Assembly (NCBI GenBank): GCA_000149265.1
Contig: CH002787.1
Location: forward strand, 63,223-127,222
Source: Ciona savignyi
Lineage: Eukaryota; Chordata; Ascidiacea; Phlebobranchia; Cionidae
Direction: 5' to 3'
DNA: 64,000 bases
Shown: positions 35,704 through 47,044 of the stretch, in pieces
Layout: each line of letters opens with the position of its first letter
How positions within the stretch are numbered: the stretch's first letter is position 1
Translations under genes and position numbers: made by a program
Notes under the pieces: generated by a model
Told to the model about the DNA's origin: nothing
The model's input: only the letters and a program-made list of their open reading frames with translations
Databases searched by the model: none

Positions 35704-38700
35704 TTATATGCTTTGATCACATTTGCTTCCATGCCAGCCTTTAGCGCAAACGCAAAGACAATGCTTGGCTTTATTAACAACTTGCATTGCTCCGTTGTGG
35801 CAGACAAGCTCAGTACAACTTGAAGGATTGTACTTCTCGAGATATTGCAAGATAGCTCGTTCAAGATTTGCCTTCTTTTCATTTCCATGACTTACAGATG
35901 ACCCAACAAGTTCAGATATGGGAGAAATCTGTTTAAGCGGTTATAATTTAACATAAATTATTTACGAAAGTCTAGTTAGTTAGCTTGGTTGGTGAGTGCG
36001 TCGCATTTCAGTCCGACAGGTTAGTCTGGTGGTTTAGTGCGACGCCTTTCTACCGAAAGGTTAAAGCTTCGAAACAGGTCGCTAGCTAACCCGTTGTGTC
36101 CTTGGGCAAGGCACTAAATTGACATTGCCTAAACTCATCGGATTAATGGGTTCTACCAATTTAAAGGAACGTTTAAATCATACGAAAACACTGCAATAGC
36201 CCGGTAACCGAGGTGATCTGACATTTGCATGTGTCAAGACTCTTGGTTTTCCCATTAACGGGGATAAAAATGAATATCCTAATCCTTTTAGCCGAAGGGC
36301 TGCAAGTTGGAAATTGTTTGCCTTACGGAAATTGCCTGAATCCAGAAATAATTGGTTTTATCAAATTTAAGGAATGTATCAATTATGCACAATGCACTGT
36401 AATATCTCAGGTAACCCGAGTGTGGGTGCGAGGTAATCTGAGAATTGCCCGTGTGTTAACAGAGATAATCATGAGTATCCTTATCCAACCTTTTATCCTA
36501 GTTAAGGACATTATGGTTAATAATTAGAAAAAAAAACATACCAAATCATTTAATTTAACAAACCTTATAGTTTAAAATGGCAGGGTTAGATAGAATACTG
36601 TTTGTCCATTTTGTAAACTGTTCTTTCCCGCTATTGATGGTAAGAGAAGCGGTAATAGCTGGATCACCTCCAGATACAAATGAGAATGATCTCGTTGCAG
36701 CATTGGTGAATAGCGTACGACCTGCAAACAAGATGGTTGCCATGTTAACACTGTAATTACAGAGATGAGATCAACGTTATGCAGTTTCCTTACTCTTCCC
36801 CATATTTGAACATCGAGCATTCACGCTCGACACGTCAGCTCCCAACAATTCAAATCGAGCCTCATTTTCTAAGCATTTTCTTTGTTCAAAATCAGATAAA
36901 CCTGATAAATAAGAAATATATTATTAGTTATATTTAGAAGCCACATTGATAACAGAGATTGATATAATACCTATTAAATTGAATTGATAATCTCACCTGA
37001 TGCTTTAAGATCAGATTTCTTATATGCATAGATAGACTCATATTTTCCACCAACACTGCCCTTTGTGAAAAAATGTGTCCCATAGTTTTGCAAAATAGCA
37101 ATGTACTGTTTTTCCACATATTCTGTTGGCAGATGTCCCAAATTCGCAATGAAATCAGAATTCAATATCAGTCCATGATTTCGCAGTCTAATAATACAAA
37201 TAAAATAAATTAGTGGTGGCACTGTCTGCCTTTTTAGTATTTATGTAACAAAACTGAACAATACCTGAACTTCCCAAGAAGTTTGACAGCTCTAACAGAA
37301 AAGTATTTATACTCAGTATCATAGCTCCCATGTATTAGCTTTTCATACTGGGAATTATTTCCCGCAGCTGCGTAGGGCACTGCCTCGTGAATTTCTGACA
37401 CTGAGGAAAGTTATAAGAGTATTAGACGTGGGCTCATGTCGAAGTTGCCAATGTCAATGCTTACATTGTACAGAAGTTCCAACATAGTCATGTTTCCCTT
37501 GAACCTTCTTCTGGAGTTTACCCAGAATAGCTGCAAGACTCTCTTCGGATTTAACTTCAAACGAAGTTATTTCTTCTTCCTATGAACAAATCACTGTGAA
37601 TTATAGCTCATTCGCAATGACAAAATACAAATACTATAATGCCTTACCTCGGGAGTATAGGATTCTATGTTGTAAGGCACTTCAAGATTTACATCCATGT
37701 ATTTGTCATAAACTTCCGTGCATTGTCCATTGTTTTTGCTGTTGTCCAAAACTGATACCGTCTTAAGAAGAGTTGTAACATCAAACCTTTAATTTTTGTA
37801 ATATAAATATTAAAAAAGTAAAATTTAATGCGAAATTTAGTTGTTTGTGGCATGTTTACTTACGCTCTTCCCATCTCTTCTACATTTGGCAGTTTCTCTT
37901 CATCACAATCTGCCTCACATAACGGATTTTCACAAGGTTTGGATTCTAGTAAATCTGGGCATGTGTCACCACAGTTTGCACTTTCCTGTGTGATGCTTCG
38001 TGTTCTTATGTGGCTTCCTTCTCCACAAGTTGAGCTGCATAGTCCCCATGAGCTCCATGCAGTTACCTGCGCAACATTAAAAAGTTATTATTTATGTAAA
38101 TTGGCTTATTTTATATATTTTTTTAGATATAATGAATGCTGTCTGATTATTTGCATTTGCTTCTTGTCTGTCATTGCTGAGATTCCACCATTATACTAAT
38201 TTAATACTTGGGACGTCCTGTTTGAAAGACACTCATCGAAGCAACGTTTGTTATATAACCACGGAAGTATAAGGCTAGTCATAATCTTTTATTACTGCGC
38301 TACGCGGCTATAAGTGCAAAATTTAACCATGGTGTCATTTTTACTCCAAATATTGTACAATTTAATCATTATCCCTCAAAGCGATAGTATGCCTAAAAAA
38401 GTTAATGTTTAACAAGTAAAATGTTTGATTTTACACATATCTTTGTCATTTTGCCCAAAAATACAAATAACCCATAAATAACTGAAGGAAATCGACTAAC
38501 GTTAGTGTACTGGTTATGGGAATGACGTCAGGACAAAAGAAATTTATTGGAGCAATGGTAATAAAAAAGCAATGAGTTATGTACACAAGATGAGGTACGC
38601 ACTATTTTTTCTCAACATAAGGTTTGACTTAAAATGAAAATGAAAACCACCAAGATAGCAACAATACTAACATCACTTGTTCTTTGGGAAAACGAAATAC

Positions 38701-41700
38701 AAACGTACCATGACCAAATGGAAGATATGACATAGGGAATTGCCCTGGTTGTGGGCATAGAAAATAATTAGTAAAGTGACGACAATAAACAAATTAGATA
38801 TTTACCGTTTCAAGAAACAGTCATAAATATAATGAGTGGAATTCGTTACCTCACAGTCTTGATGTGGCAATGAACATTCTTTCTCAACCACCAAATCAGG
38901 ACAATTTTCCCCACCATGTTCTGGGTGAATTTTTACCTCCCTGGTTCTGGTTGTTGACCCGGTTCCACAAGTGACACTGCATTCTCCCCATTGACTCCAC
39001 GACGACACCTTTTTAAAGATGTTGCCAACATAACAATAAAATTTCACACAACAATTCAAATACCTGGCAATGAACTGCACATTGATTTCCTGTACATTCT
39101 TTTCTATCGTGCAAAGGTGGGCAAGCAGATCCACAATTAGCAGGATTGACTGTGACACTTCTTGTTCTAGTTTGTTCTCCTTGTCCACAAGATTCACTGC
39201 AAGTTTCCCAATTGCTCCAAGTTGACACCTTCCAAAAAATAATGTTAAAATTTATGTGTATATATTATCCATCTCACTACTTACAATACAATCAATCTGT
39301 GGTACTTGACAAGCGCCATGCTCTGTTGTAGCTGGACAACCTTTTCCACCATGAGCTGGGTGAGTTGTCATATTTCTTGATCGAGAACGAGTTCCATTTC
39401 CACAAGAAACGCTGCAATCACTCCATGTAGTCCAAGAACTTACCTATTACATTATAAACATTAAATAAAATATTTCGTATAGAGAAACACATATTGTTTT
39501 TGTCCGTTTTTTAACAAACACTTGACGGGGATGTTTTATCCGTCAAAAATATTACAGAAATAGGTTTATTAATTAGGATTGAAATAATAACATATGTTAA
39601 CATACATGGTCTTGGTGTGTATGTTTTTGTGCGTGTTTAACTGAAGGAGGATAATAACAAAGGAACAAATAGTATAGAACAAAATATTGTCAACCACTTG
39701 TGAGTCACCATTAGTTTTAAAATCCATTTTGAATGTATGTTATATGTGTGTCTGCATGTAGAAACGAACGGGTTCCATGGTTACCTCATCCCTCTTGATG
39801 TTGTAGCGACCTCAAGTGTTTACATAAGATTTATGATCGCCGCAGCCGGCATTTGAGCTGACATTGCGTCATCACTGAACTAGTATTATTGGGTTTACGA
39901 ATATTACCGCAGCTGTCGAATACTTTGGCTATATTATAAGTTTAATTCACTTTGGCTCAGGAGGGGAGCTCCTAATGCATTAAGAAACACCTTGTATGTG
40001 ACGATTACTGAGAGTTTATCTGAAATCTATGTAGTTGAAACATCTAACGATTTAACTCGTAACTGGTAATAAGCTAATCGCCTCAATTGCTCATACAATT
40101 GATGTTATAAAACTACTAAAGCTTTGATCGACGAACCAAAGAAGACAGTGGTAAGTCGAGGACGTTTACGCAGAAAACCTCAATTAATTAGCGCACCTCC
40201 GAAAGTCGAGATAGCGCGAAGGGAATCGCAGATCGTATCAGTTGTAACCGGTTATCTGGGTTCTACAAGGAACAATCTGACACAATAGGCAAGCGACCTG
40301 CAACGGCTCCGTACAATATCTTTACTATAGAAAGTGTATCTGCACGCAGAAAGTAATGGTTTCTCCGACTTTACATTGGTATTCAAAATTGATTAAAAAA
40401 ATGCTAACATCTTTAAAAGAATGAGGTCGATTGATGCATATTTCGTTTACTTATTTAAAGTAAAAAAGACGAAATACGTATTTAATATATATTTGGATTT
40501 TTTCATCAGAATACCTAATGCTTATGAATTACCTGGCAGTGAACAGGGCACTGTAACCCCGTACATCCTTTACTTTCATGTAATGGTGGACATGCAGATC
40601 CGCAATTTGCTGGACTGATTGTGACTATTCTTGATCTACTCTGTGCTCCAGGTCCGCAAGATTCACTACAAGCTCCCCAACTGCTCCAAGAAGATACCTG
40701 GAGAACAACTTCTTTAGCGTCATCGGTCAAGTTATAATAATAGTCATCAATCTTACTATTCTAATTAGTATGTTATATATTATCTATATCTCAACTCACC
40801 GCACAATCCATCTGTTGAACTTGACAAGGGCCATGCTCTGTTAATGCTGGGCAACTATCCCCACCATGGACTGGATGTATTGTGATACTTCTTGTCCGAG
40901 AATGAGAGCCCGCTCCACACGATACACTGCAATCACTCCACGTAGTCCAAGCACTAACCTAATATATTAATACTGCAATAAATTGGTAGGCGGAAAGCTT
41001 TTTAATATCACTGTTGTTGTTTTACTTTGTAAATCGTTTTTGTTTGAAACGATGTATTGTGTTTGTTTACTTTGCAGTTATGTGTGTGTTCACAATGATT
41101 TGAAACTACATTGCAATTCATACTGTTGCTACAACACACAAGTATGGTGTGCCAATCGATGTCATAATTAAGTAAAATCAGCCCGGTGCTAATTTAAGCG
41201 CGCGCAATTAACTAAGCAGCGCGCTGGTAACCTTTCACCTGGCCAAGAGTGTCATAATTTATCTCTTTACGTCACCGGGCGGTAAATAAGGTAGCGTATA
41301 GATAGACTGTTCCGTCGAATTATGACAATTATGACACCATTATGACACAAATCAACGTTATGCCAAAATTTAGAACACCCAGCCTACAGTAGGTGTTTAA
41401 GTAAAAACATAATAGTGCTACATATCTCTTCTATACGCCTATCTGGCCCACGGCAGCTNNNNNNNNNNNNNNNNNNNNNNNNNNNNNNNNNNNNNNNNNN
41501 NNNNNNNNNNNNNNNNNNNNNNNNNNNNNNNNNNNNNNNNNNNNNNNNNNNNNNNNNNCAGCGCGCTAGTAAATTGAGTGCGCGCATCTAAATTAACAGT
41601 GCGCTAATTTTACATAATTGTGACACTGATGGCAAACAACGGTCGATGTTTTTATAAACGCGTACTCAATTTGTGAACGCTCTGACAATTTTGCCGTAAG

Positions 41701-44700
41701 ATGACGTAAATAGTCGAAATATGACACCCTAGTTTAGGTGAAAGGTTACCAGCGCGCTGCTAAATTGAGTGCGCGCACTTAAATTAGCAACGCGCTGATT
41801 TTACTGAATTATGACATCGATGGCCAACCACATACAAGTGTTTAACAATCAATCGTCTGTGAACCGCCGCGAATTGTTTAATTTCCCGCAGTAACTACTG
41901 TCCGGCCTTAGGATAGGATAGGATAGGATATTCATGTTTATCCCCGTGAATGGGAAAACCTAGGGTTATCACACGGGCAATCGTCAGATCACCTCGCGCC
42001 CATCGTCGGGTTACCGGAGCTATTACAGTGTGTTGTATATGATAGACACGTTCCTTCAATTTGGTAGAACCCATTAATCCGCTGGGTTCAGGCAATGTCC
42101 GTAAAGTGCCTTGCCCAAGGACACAACCGACTAGCTAGCGACCATTTTCGCACCTACAACCTTTCGATTAAAAGGCGACGCACTTAACCGCTAGACCACC
42201 GGGCCGGCCTTGATAGATGTATAAGTAGTTCTAGTTTTACCACCCAAGTCAACTCACTTATTTTCATAGTATATTGGGTGCTTACAGTAAGTGTTTAAGT
42301 AAAAACAAAAAACACCCAGCCTACAGTAAGTGTTTAAGTAAAAACATAAATAGTGCTACATCTCTTCTATACGCCATCTGGCCCACGACAGCTTTCTGCT
42401 ATGCTCGTGAGTATACAGCTTTTTTGAAGCCTATGAGTAAAAATACAAATTTTGCTTTTCTCAGATTTTCAGGAGTACATTATGTTGTTAGGATTCTGCT
42501 AGTCTGAAAAATTTAAATAGTTTAACACCATTAATCTCGATGGCTCCCGGGCGCTTGTGTTTCATGGCCTCCATTTCTGGACCGGGCGCACAATTTGACG
42601 CACCCTCATATAGCACTTTTGTATTGTATTGTACTGTAAGCTTTATAATTATTTGGTGGAATGTTCTTGTAGAATTTTTAACGTACTAGTAGGCTAAATC
42701 AGATGCCCTTGTTTTCCAAGACCTTTGTTAATAATTGTTTTTAAATAATTTGTATTTTATGTTTAATTTAAGATATAATTATTAGTTTAACATAGAACTC
42801 TTTTATATTTCAGGCAGTTTATAAATTTAAGCTGTGATAGTAATACCTTGTTAAAAAGACTACCTGACAATGAGCAGGACACTGGATACCCGTACATGCT
42901 TTGCTATCCTGTAACGGTGGGCATGCCGATCCACAATTAGCTGGACTGACGGTGATCGTTCTTGATCTACTCCGTGCTCCAGGTCCGCAAGATTCACTAC
43001 AAGTTCCCCAACTGCTCCAAGATGATACCTGGACAACAACTTCTTTAGCGTCATCGGTCAAGTTATAATAATAGCCATCAATCTTACTATTTTAATTAAT
43101 ATGTTATATATTATCTATTGGCTATCACTACTTACCGCACAATCTATCTGTGGTACTTGACAAGCGCCATGCTCTGTTAATGCTGGGCAACTATCCCCAC
43201 CATGGACCGGATGTATTGTGATACTTCTTGTCCGAGAATAAGAGCCCGCTCCACACGATACACTGCAATCACTCCACGTAGTCCAAGCACTAACCTAATA
43301 AATTAATAGTGCAATGAATTGGTAGGCGGAAAGCTTTTTAATATCACTGTTGTTGTTTTACTTTGTAAATCGTTTTTGTTTGAAACGATGTACTGTATTT
43401 GTTTACTTTGCAGTTATGTGTGTGTTCACAATGATTTAAAATTACATTGCAATTCATACCGTTGCTACAACACACAAGTATGGTTGGCAATCGATGTCAT
43501 AATTAAGTAAAATCAGCCCGGTGCTAATTTAAGCGCGCGCAATTAACTAAGCAGCGCGCTGGTAACCTTTCACCTGGCCAAGAGTGTCATAATTTATCTC
43601 TTTACGTCACCGGGCGGTAAATAAGGTAGCGTATAGATAGACTGTTAAGTCGAATTATGACAATTATGACACAATTATGACACAAATCAACGTTATGCCA
43701 AAATTTAGAACACCCAGCCTACAGTAGGTGTTTAAGTAAAAACATAATAGTGCTACATATCTCTTCTATACGCCTATCTGGCCCACGGCAGCTTTCAGCT
43801 ATGCTGGTAAGCATACAGCTTATTTAAAGCCTATGTGTAAAAATACAAATTTTGCTGTTCTCAGATTTCCAGGAGTAAATTATGTTAGGATTCTGACAGT
43901 CTAAAAAATTTAAACAGTTTAACACCATTAATCTCGATAGCTCCCGGGCGCTTGTGTTTTATGGCCTGCATGTCTGGACCGGGACGCACAATTTGACGCA
44001 CCCTCACTTTTGTATTGTATTGTTCTGTAAGCTTCATAATTATTTGGTGGAATGTTCTTAGAAAAAACGTGTGAAAATATTAACGTACTAGTGCGTAGGC
44101 TAAATCAGGTGCCCTTGTTTTCAAAGACGTTTGCTAATAATTGTTTTTAAATAATTTGTATTTCATGTTTAATTTAAAAAAAATATATTAATTTAACATA
44201 GAATTCTTTTAGATTTCAGGGAATTTATAAATTTAAGGTGTGATAATAATACCTTATTAAAAGACTACCTGACAATGAGCAGGACACTGGATACCCGTAC
44301 ATGCTTTGCTATCCTGTAACGGTGGACATGCCGATCCACAATTAGCTGGACTGACGGTGACGGTTCTTGACCGGCTCTGTGTTCCAGCTCCACAGGATTT
44401 GCTGCACGTTCCCCAGAAACTCCAAGATGATACCTAAATATAAAATGCAATTTTGTGAGATCAAACTGTTTACAATGTTATAAAGTTATTTTCAAACTTC
44501 ATGGAAAATCTAAAACTGTGTAGGCTAACATATCTAAGATAGTTCACCTGACAATTTTGTTTCTGGATGTTGCAGCTTTTGTACTCTGTAGTTGCTGGAC
44601 AGCCTGCTCCACCATTTGCTGGTGATACTGTTACGGCACGTGTTCGAGCTTGAGTACCTGATCCACATGAAACACTGCATGCTCCCCAATTCGTCCATGA

Positions 44701-45672
44701 ACCAACCTTTAAAGTAAATTTACAGTCTGCCAAGCATTAAACTACGTGGAATTTCATCTTTTGCGACTGAAATTCCAATTTACCGATGACCGAATATCGT
44801 GGTGGGTTGTTGCGTTGCATTTCAGTCGAAGCGTAGCAAGTTAGGAACTGCCCACTATATAATTGGTTGTTTTCTTAGGCAAGCCAATTAACGGACATTA
44901 CCTTAACTTATAGTGAAATAATGGGTTCTACCAAATTAAAGAATTGTTTTATTTAAACACAACACACTAAAATAGCTTGGGGAACCCGACGGTGAGCACA
45001 AAGTAATCTAACGATTAGGCTACCCATATGTTAACGTACTGGTCGCGCTTTACCGTACACTCTTCTTCAGAGCTTTAAATCAACAGCTATCCCCGGCGTT
45101 TTCCAGTGTATAAATTTAAATTTCTGTATTTCAGCCAAATAGCTTAGTGGTTGTGTCGCCTTTGAGTTAAAGGGTTTTTAAGTTAAATACGTCGCCTAAG
45201 TTAAACGGTTGCAAATTTAAACCAAGTCGTCATCTAGTTTATTTCTTTCTTGAGGTATATATAAGCCATTAGCAGATATCGCCAGAATTAAATGAATAGG
45301 TAGGTTCTACCTAAACTGAAGAAACTTCTCAATAATAAACAATACGCTTTATAGTTGCTTCATCGGTGGGAACGAGGCAATCTGACGACTATTTGTGTCC
45401 CTTGCAATTTCCTAATGATGAAGTTAAACATGAATATCTTTTAATTTTAATATAATTTAGTAACACCCTTATGTTTTTAACTACAACGTTGCAAAATGTA
45501 AGAGTTATTTAAGTTAAGTGTTAAAATGTACATATTGGTGTATATACTAAACTACCTGGCAGTTGACCGGAGTTGGCGCTCGTCTTCTTCTTCTTCTGCG
45601 TCTCCAGCCCTCTGAACAATCAATTATAACTAATAAGAAAATTGATACCAAAACCAAAGTGTACAACTTCAT
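35704..45672 (-). CDS. Gene 4: secreted TSP1(x10)-MACPF-EGF protein, intact
   Basis: Eighteen exons encode about 948 residues. Exon 1 (45672-45556) gives a signal peptide (about residues 1-22), then Trp, Arg-rich run, APTPVNC. Ten TSP1 modules alternate A-B, followed by MACPF and an EGF-like module. Every exon has canonical GT-AG borders, all phases close, and MACPF/EGF exon lengths equal those of gene 1. AATAAA overlaps the stop region. It is the intact inverted partner of pseudogene 3 and has two more A-B units than it. The predicted role is an extracellular pore-forming immune effector, by family; no LDL-receptor class A module is seen. An assembly gap at 41459-41558 lies in one intron, so a hidden extra module there cannot be excluded. 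Confidence 0.88.
36016..36285 (+). mobile_element. SINE copy in last gene 4 intron
   Basis: tRNA-like head TCTGGTGGTTTAGTGCGACGCC at the low end and TTTTCCCATTAACGGGGATAAA tail at the high end. A head scrap (TTGGTTGGTGAGTGCGTCGC) precedes it at about 35985. Confidence 0.8.
36296..36486 (+). mobile_element. Degenerate SINE copy
   Basis: Second copy directly after the first: TTGCCTGAATCC, AAATTTAAGGAATGTATC, GTGCGAGGTAATCTGAGAATTGC and a GATAATCATGAGTATCC tail. Head missing or decayed. Confidence 0.65.
41133..41850. mobile_element. DNA element with long inverted arms, interrupted by the gap
   Basis: The left arm (about 41133-41250) and right arm (about 41736-41850) are inverted copies over roughly 110 bases; both contain the unit GCGCGC...AGCGCGCTGGTAACCTTTCACC and its complement, plus ATCGATGTCATAATT. 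A further GCGCGC-rich block lies at 41569-41620. The middle is lost in the N gap. The tandem sister segment (43440-43580) has only the left arm. Confidence 0.6.
41459..41558. other. Assembly gap (100 N) in gene 4 intron
   Basis: Exactly 100 N. The roughly 82 bases before it (41377-41458, ending CTGGCCCACGGCAGCT) recur at about 42309-42396, so the assembly may have duplicated or misplaced sequence here. Confidence 0.97.
41911..42212 (-). mobile_element. SINE copy, full length, in gene 4 intron
   Basis: The best reference copy in the window. The tail is (GGATA)n ATTCATGTTTATCCCCGTG, then CACGGGCAATCGTCAGATCACC, GGTTACCGGAGCTATT, CCTTGCCCAAGGACACAACC, and the head complement GCGACGCACTTAACCGCTAGACCACCGGGCCGG. 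Read on the minus strand the head looks like tRNA A and B boxes (TGGTCTAGCGGTTAAGTGC, GGTTGTAGGTGCGAAA). Confidence 0.85.
44799..45037 (+). mobile_element. Degenerate SINE copy
   Basis: GTGGGTTGTTGCGTTGCATTTCAG head, GGGTTCTACCAAATTAAAG middle, CCCGACGGTGAGCACAAAGTAATC toward the tail. It lies in the first intron of gene 4. Confidence 0.65.
45133..45440 (+). mobile_element. Degenerate SINE copy
   Basis: TAGCTTAGTGGTTGTGTCGCC head and GGGAACGAGGCAATCTGACGAC near the tail. Also within the first intron of gene 4. Strongly diverged. Confidence 0.55.
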
Positions 45673-46433
45673 TTTGAATAACTTTATTCTATTGAAGTAA
45701 AAAAACAATACTTTTATTTTATTACAATTACAAGTAGAAAGAATCGACCTTTCTCTTTCCTACTGTACTACCCACTTAGTCTGCAAGTAAAGAAATCAAC
45801 CATTCTTAATGTACTACTCATTTAGTTTTAATAGTTTCTTTGCATTTCAGGTGTGTCTAACGATACACTGACTCATAAAAACGTATTTTCTCTGATTTTA
45901 TTCCATTAAGTTTATTGCTTTCCTTTGCTTGGTGTTGCTGTCATTTAAAGTTCCGTGGAACATGTCATTAAAATGGTTAACATTTTATTTATCCACAACG
46001 TTGTAAAGTCGTCAGTTGGCCTATACCACGTGACCACATTTGGCTGCTTGAGCTAGAGATTTAAGTATATATATATGTATTTGGTGTTAGCAGAAAATAT
46101 GTTGCACAAAAATGGCATGGCCACCTCTTTTTATTAAAGCGTTTATGGGGTGTAATATAATTTTATTAGCAGTCGTCGAGGAGGAATTCTATACTGTAAC
46201 AATCTATGTAAATAAAGGCTTGGTCCGACAACAAACAATCATAAAATGAATATTGAATAAGATATAAGTTGACAAAAAATACTTTAAAACATATAGATAC
46301 AGTTCGTGGAAATGGTAAAAATTAAAATGGTGGCCCACCATGTCCCGGTTTGTGAGGGGCAGCATTATTTGATTCTTCCACAAACTTTCCAAAAACTTCT
46401 CTGAATAATTAACGTTGCAATATCTTTGGTTCG

Positions 46434-46721
46434 ACCGGTTAGTCTTGTAGTTTCGTGCGACGCCTTTCAATCGAAGGAATGCAATTTTGAACCTGGTCGC
46501 TAGCTAGTCGGTTGTGTCCTGGGCATGACACTTTACGGGCATTGCCTGAACCCAGCGGATTAATGGGTTTTAGTAAATTAAAGGAATGTATGAATCATGC
46601 GCAACACATTGCAATAGCTCCGGCGACCCGACGGTGGGCGCGAGGTGATGTGATGATTGCCCGTGTGTTAACCCCTTTGGTTTTCCCATTCAAGGAGATA
46701 AATATGAATATCCTATTCTAT
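46434..46721 (+). mobile_element. SINE copy upstream of gene 4
   Basis: Head CCGGTTAGTCTTGTAGTTTCGTGCGACGCC, body CTGAACCCAGCGGATTAATGGG and GGGCGCGAGGTGATG, tail TTTTCCCATTCAAGGAGATAAA. A second truncated piece follows at about 46757-46855. Confidence 0.8.
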
Positions 46722-46859
46722 CCTTCAATACACTGCAATATCTTATCGGTAACATAGTTTAGGATAGGATATTCATGTTTGTAGTTTACAACACAATGCA
46801 ATATCTCCGACAACACGACGCTGGGCACGAGGTAATCTGGCAATCACCCGTGAGAGAAG

Positions 46860-47044
46860 GGTTCCTCTAATTACTACAGGATCGCTTGGATCGCTATGAA
46901 AACTGGTTCTTAATCTGTCTCAAAAAACTAATCTTGGCCCTAGAACTAACTTTAACCCCAACCGAGACTTAGTAATTACGAAGTATAGTAAGAGCTTCAA
47001 TCGATCCAAGCGCTCCGAGCGATCCTGTAGTAACTAGAGGAACC
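46860..47044. mobile_element. MITE related to 15961-16198, opposite orientation
   Basis: Inverted termini GGTTCCTCTAATTACTACAGG and CCTGTAGTAACTAGAGGAACC, with GATCGCTTGGATCG and CGATCCAAGCGCTCC just inside. The core CTTTAACCCCAACC mirrors the telomere-like core of the 15961 element. A clear target duplication is not visible. Confidence 0.75.

Larger units (their letters stand above)
35704..37786 (-). other. Gene 4 MACPF and EGF exons
   Basis: MACPF exons 37786-37648, 37579-37465, 37400-37265, 37187-36997, 36901-36794, 36721-36564; terminal EGF exon 35928-35704. The signature YGTHFFTKGSVGG lies in 37187-36997. The EGF module has all six Cys and ends GWHGSKC before the final CDQSI. No lesion like those of gene 3 is present. 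Confidence 0.9.
40533..44268 (-). repeat. Internal tandem duplication of a TSP1 A-B unit in gene 4
   Basis: Introns 40977-41458 and 43313-43790 are nearly identical over about 480 bases (from TTGGTAGGCGGAAAGC to TCTGGCCCACGGCAGCT), and 42397-42850 matches 43791-44268. Together with the flanking exons this defines a duplicated unit of about 1.4-2.3 kb. The first copy is longer because it also holds the gap, a second transposon arm and a SINE. High intron identity means a recent event. Confidence 0.85.
37864..44706 (-). other. Gene 4 TSP1 exon array: five A-B pairs
   Basis: In transcript order: A 44706-44548, B 44433-44269, A 43294-43136, B 43028-42864, A 40958-40800, B 40697-40533, A 39443-39285, B 39228-39064, A 39008-38850, B plus linker 38066-37864. 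A exons are 159 nt, B exons 165 nt, the last B 203 nt. All start with GT and, bar the last, are phase 0. All A modules have five Cys and all B modules seven. The exon at 39443 starts GTAAGT right after TAG. The second B module has a first half like the third B and a second half identical in protein to the first B. Confidence 0.9.

Noticed and set aside
42150..42212. Possible tRNA gene (A- and B-box-like sequence)
   Set aside because: It is the head of a SINE repeated many times in the window; it lacks a full cloverleaf and acceptor stem.
46204..46470. ORF of 88 codons on the minus strand
   Set aside because: No recognisable motif, next to a SINE; composition like random AT-rich sequence.
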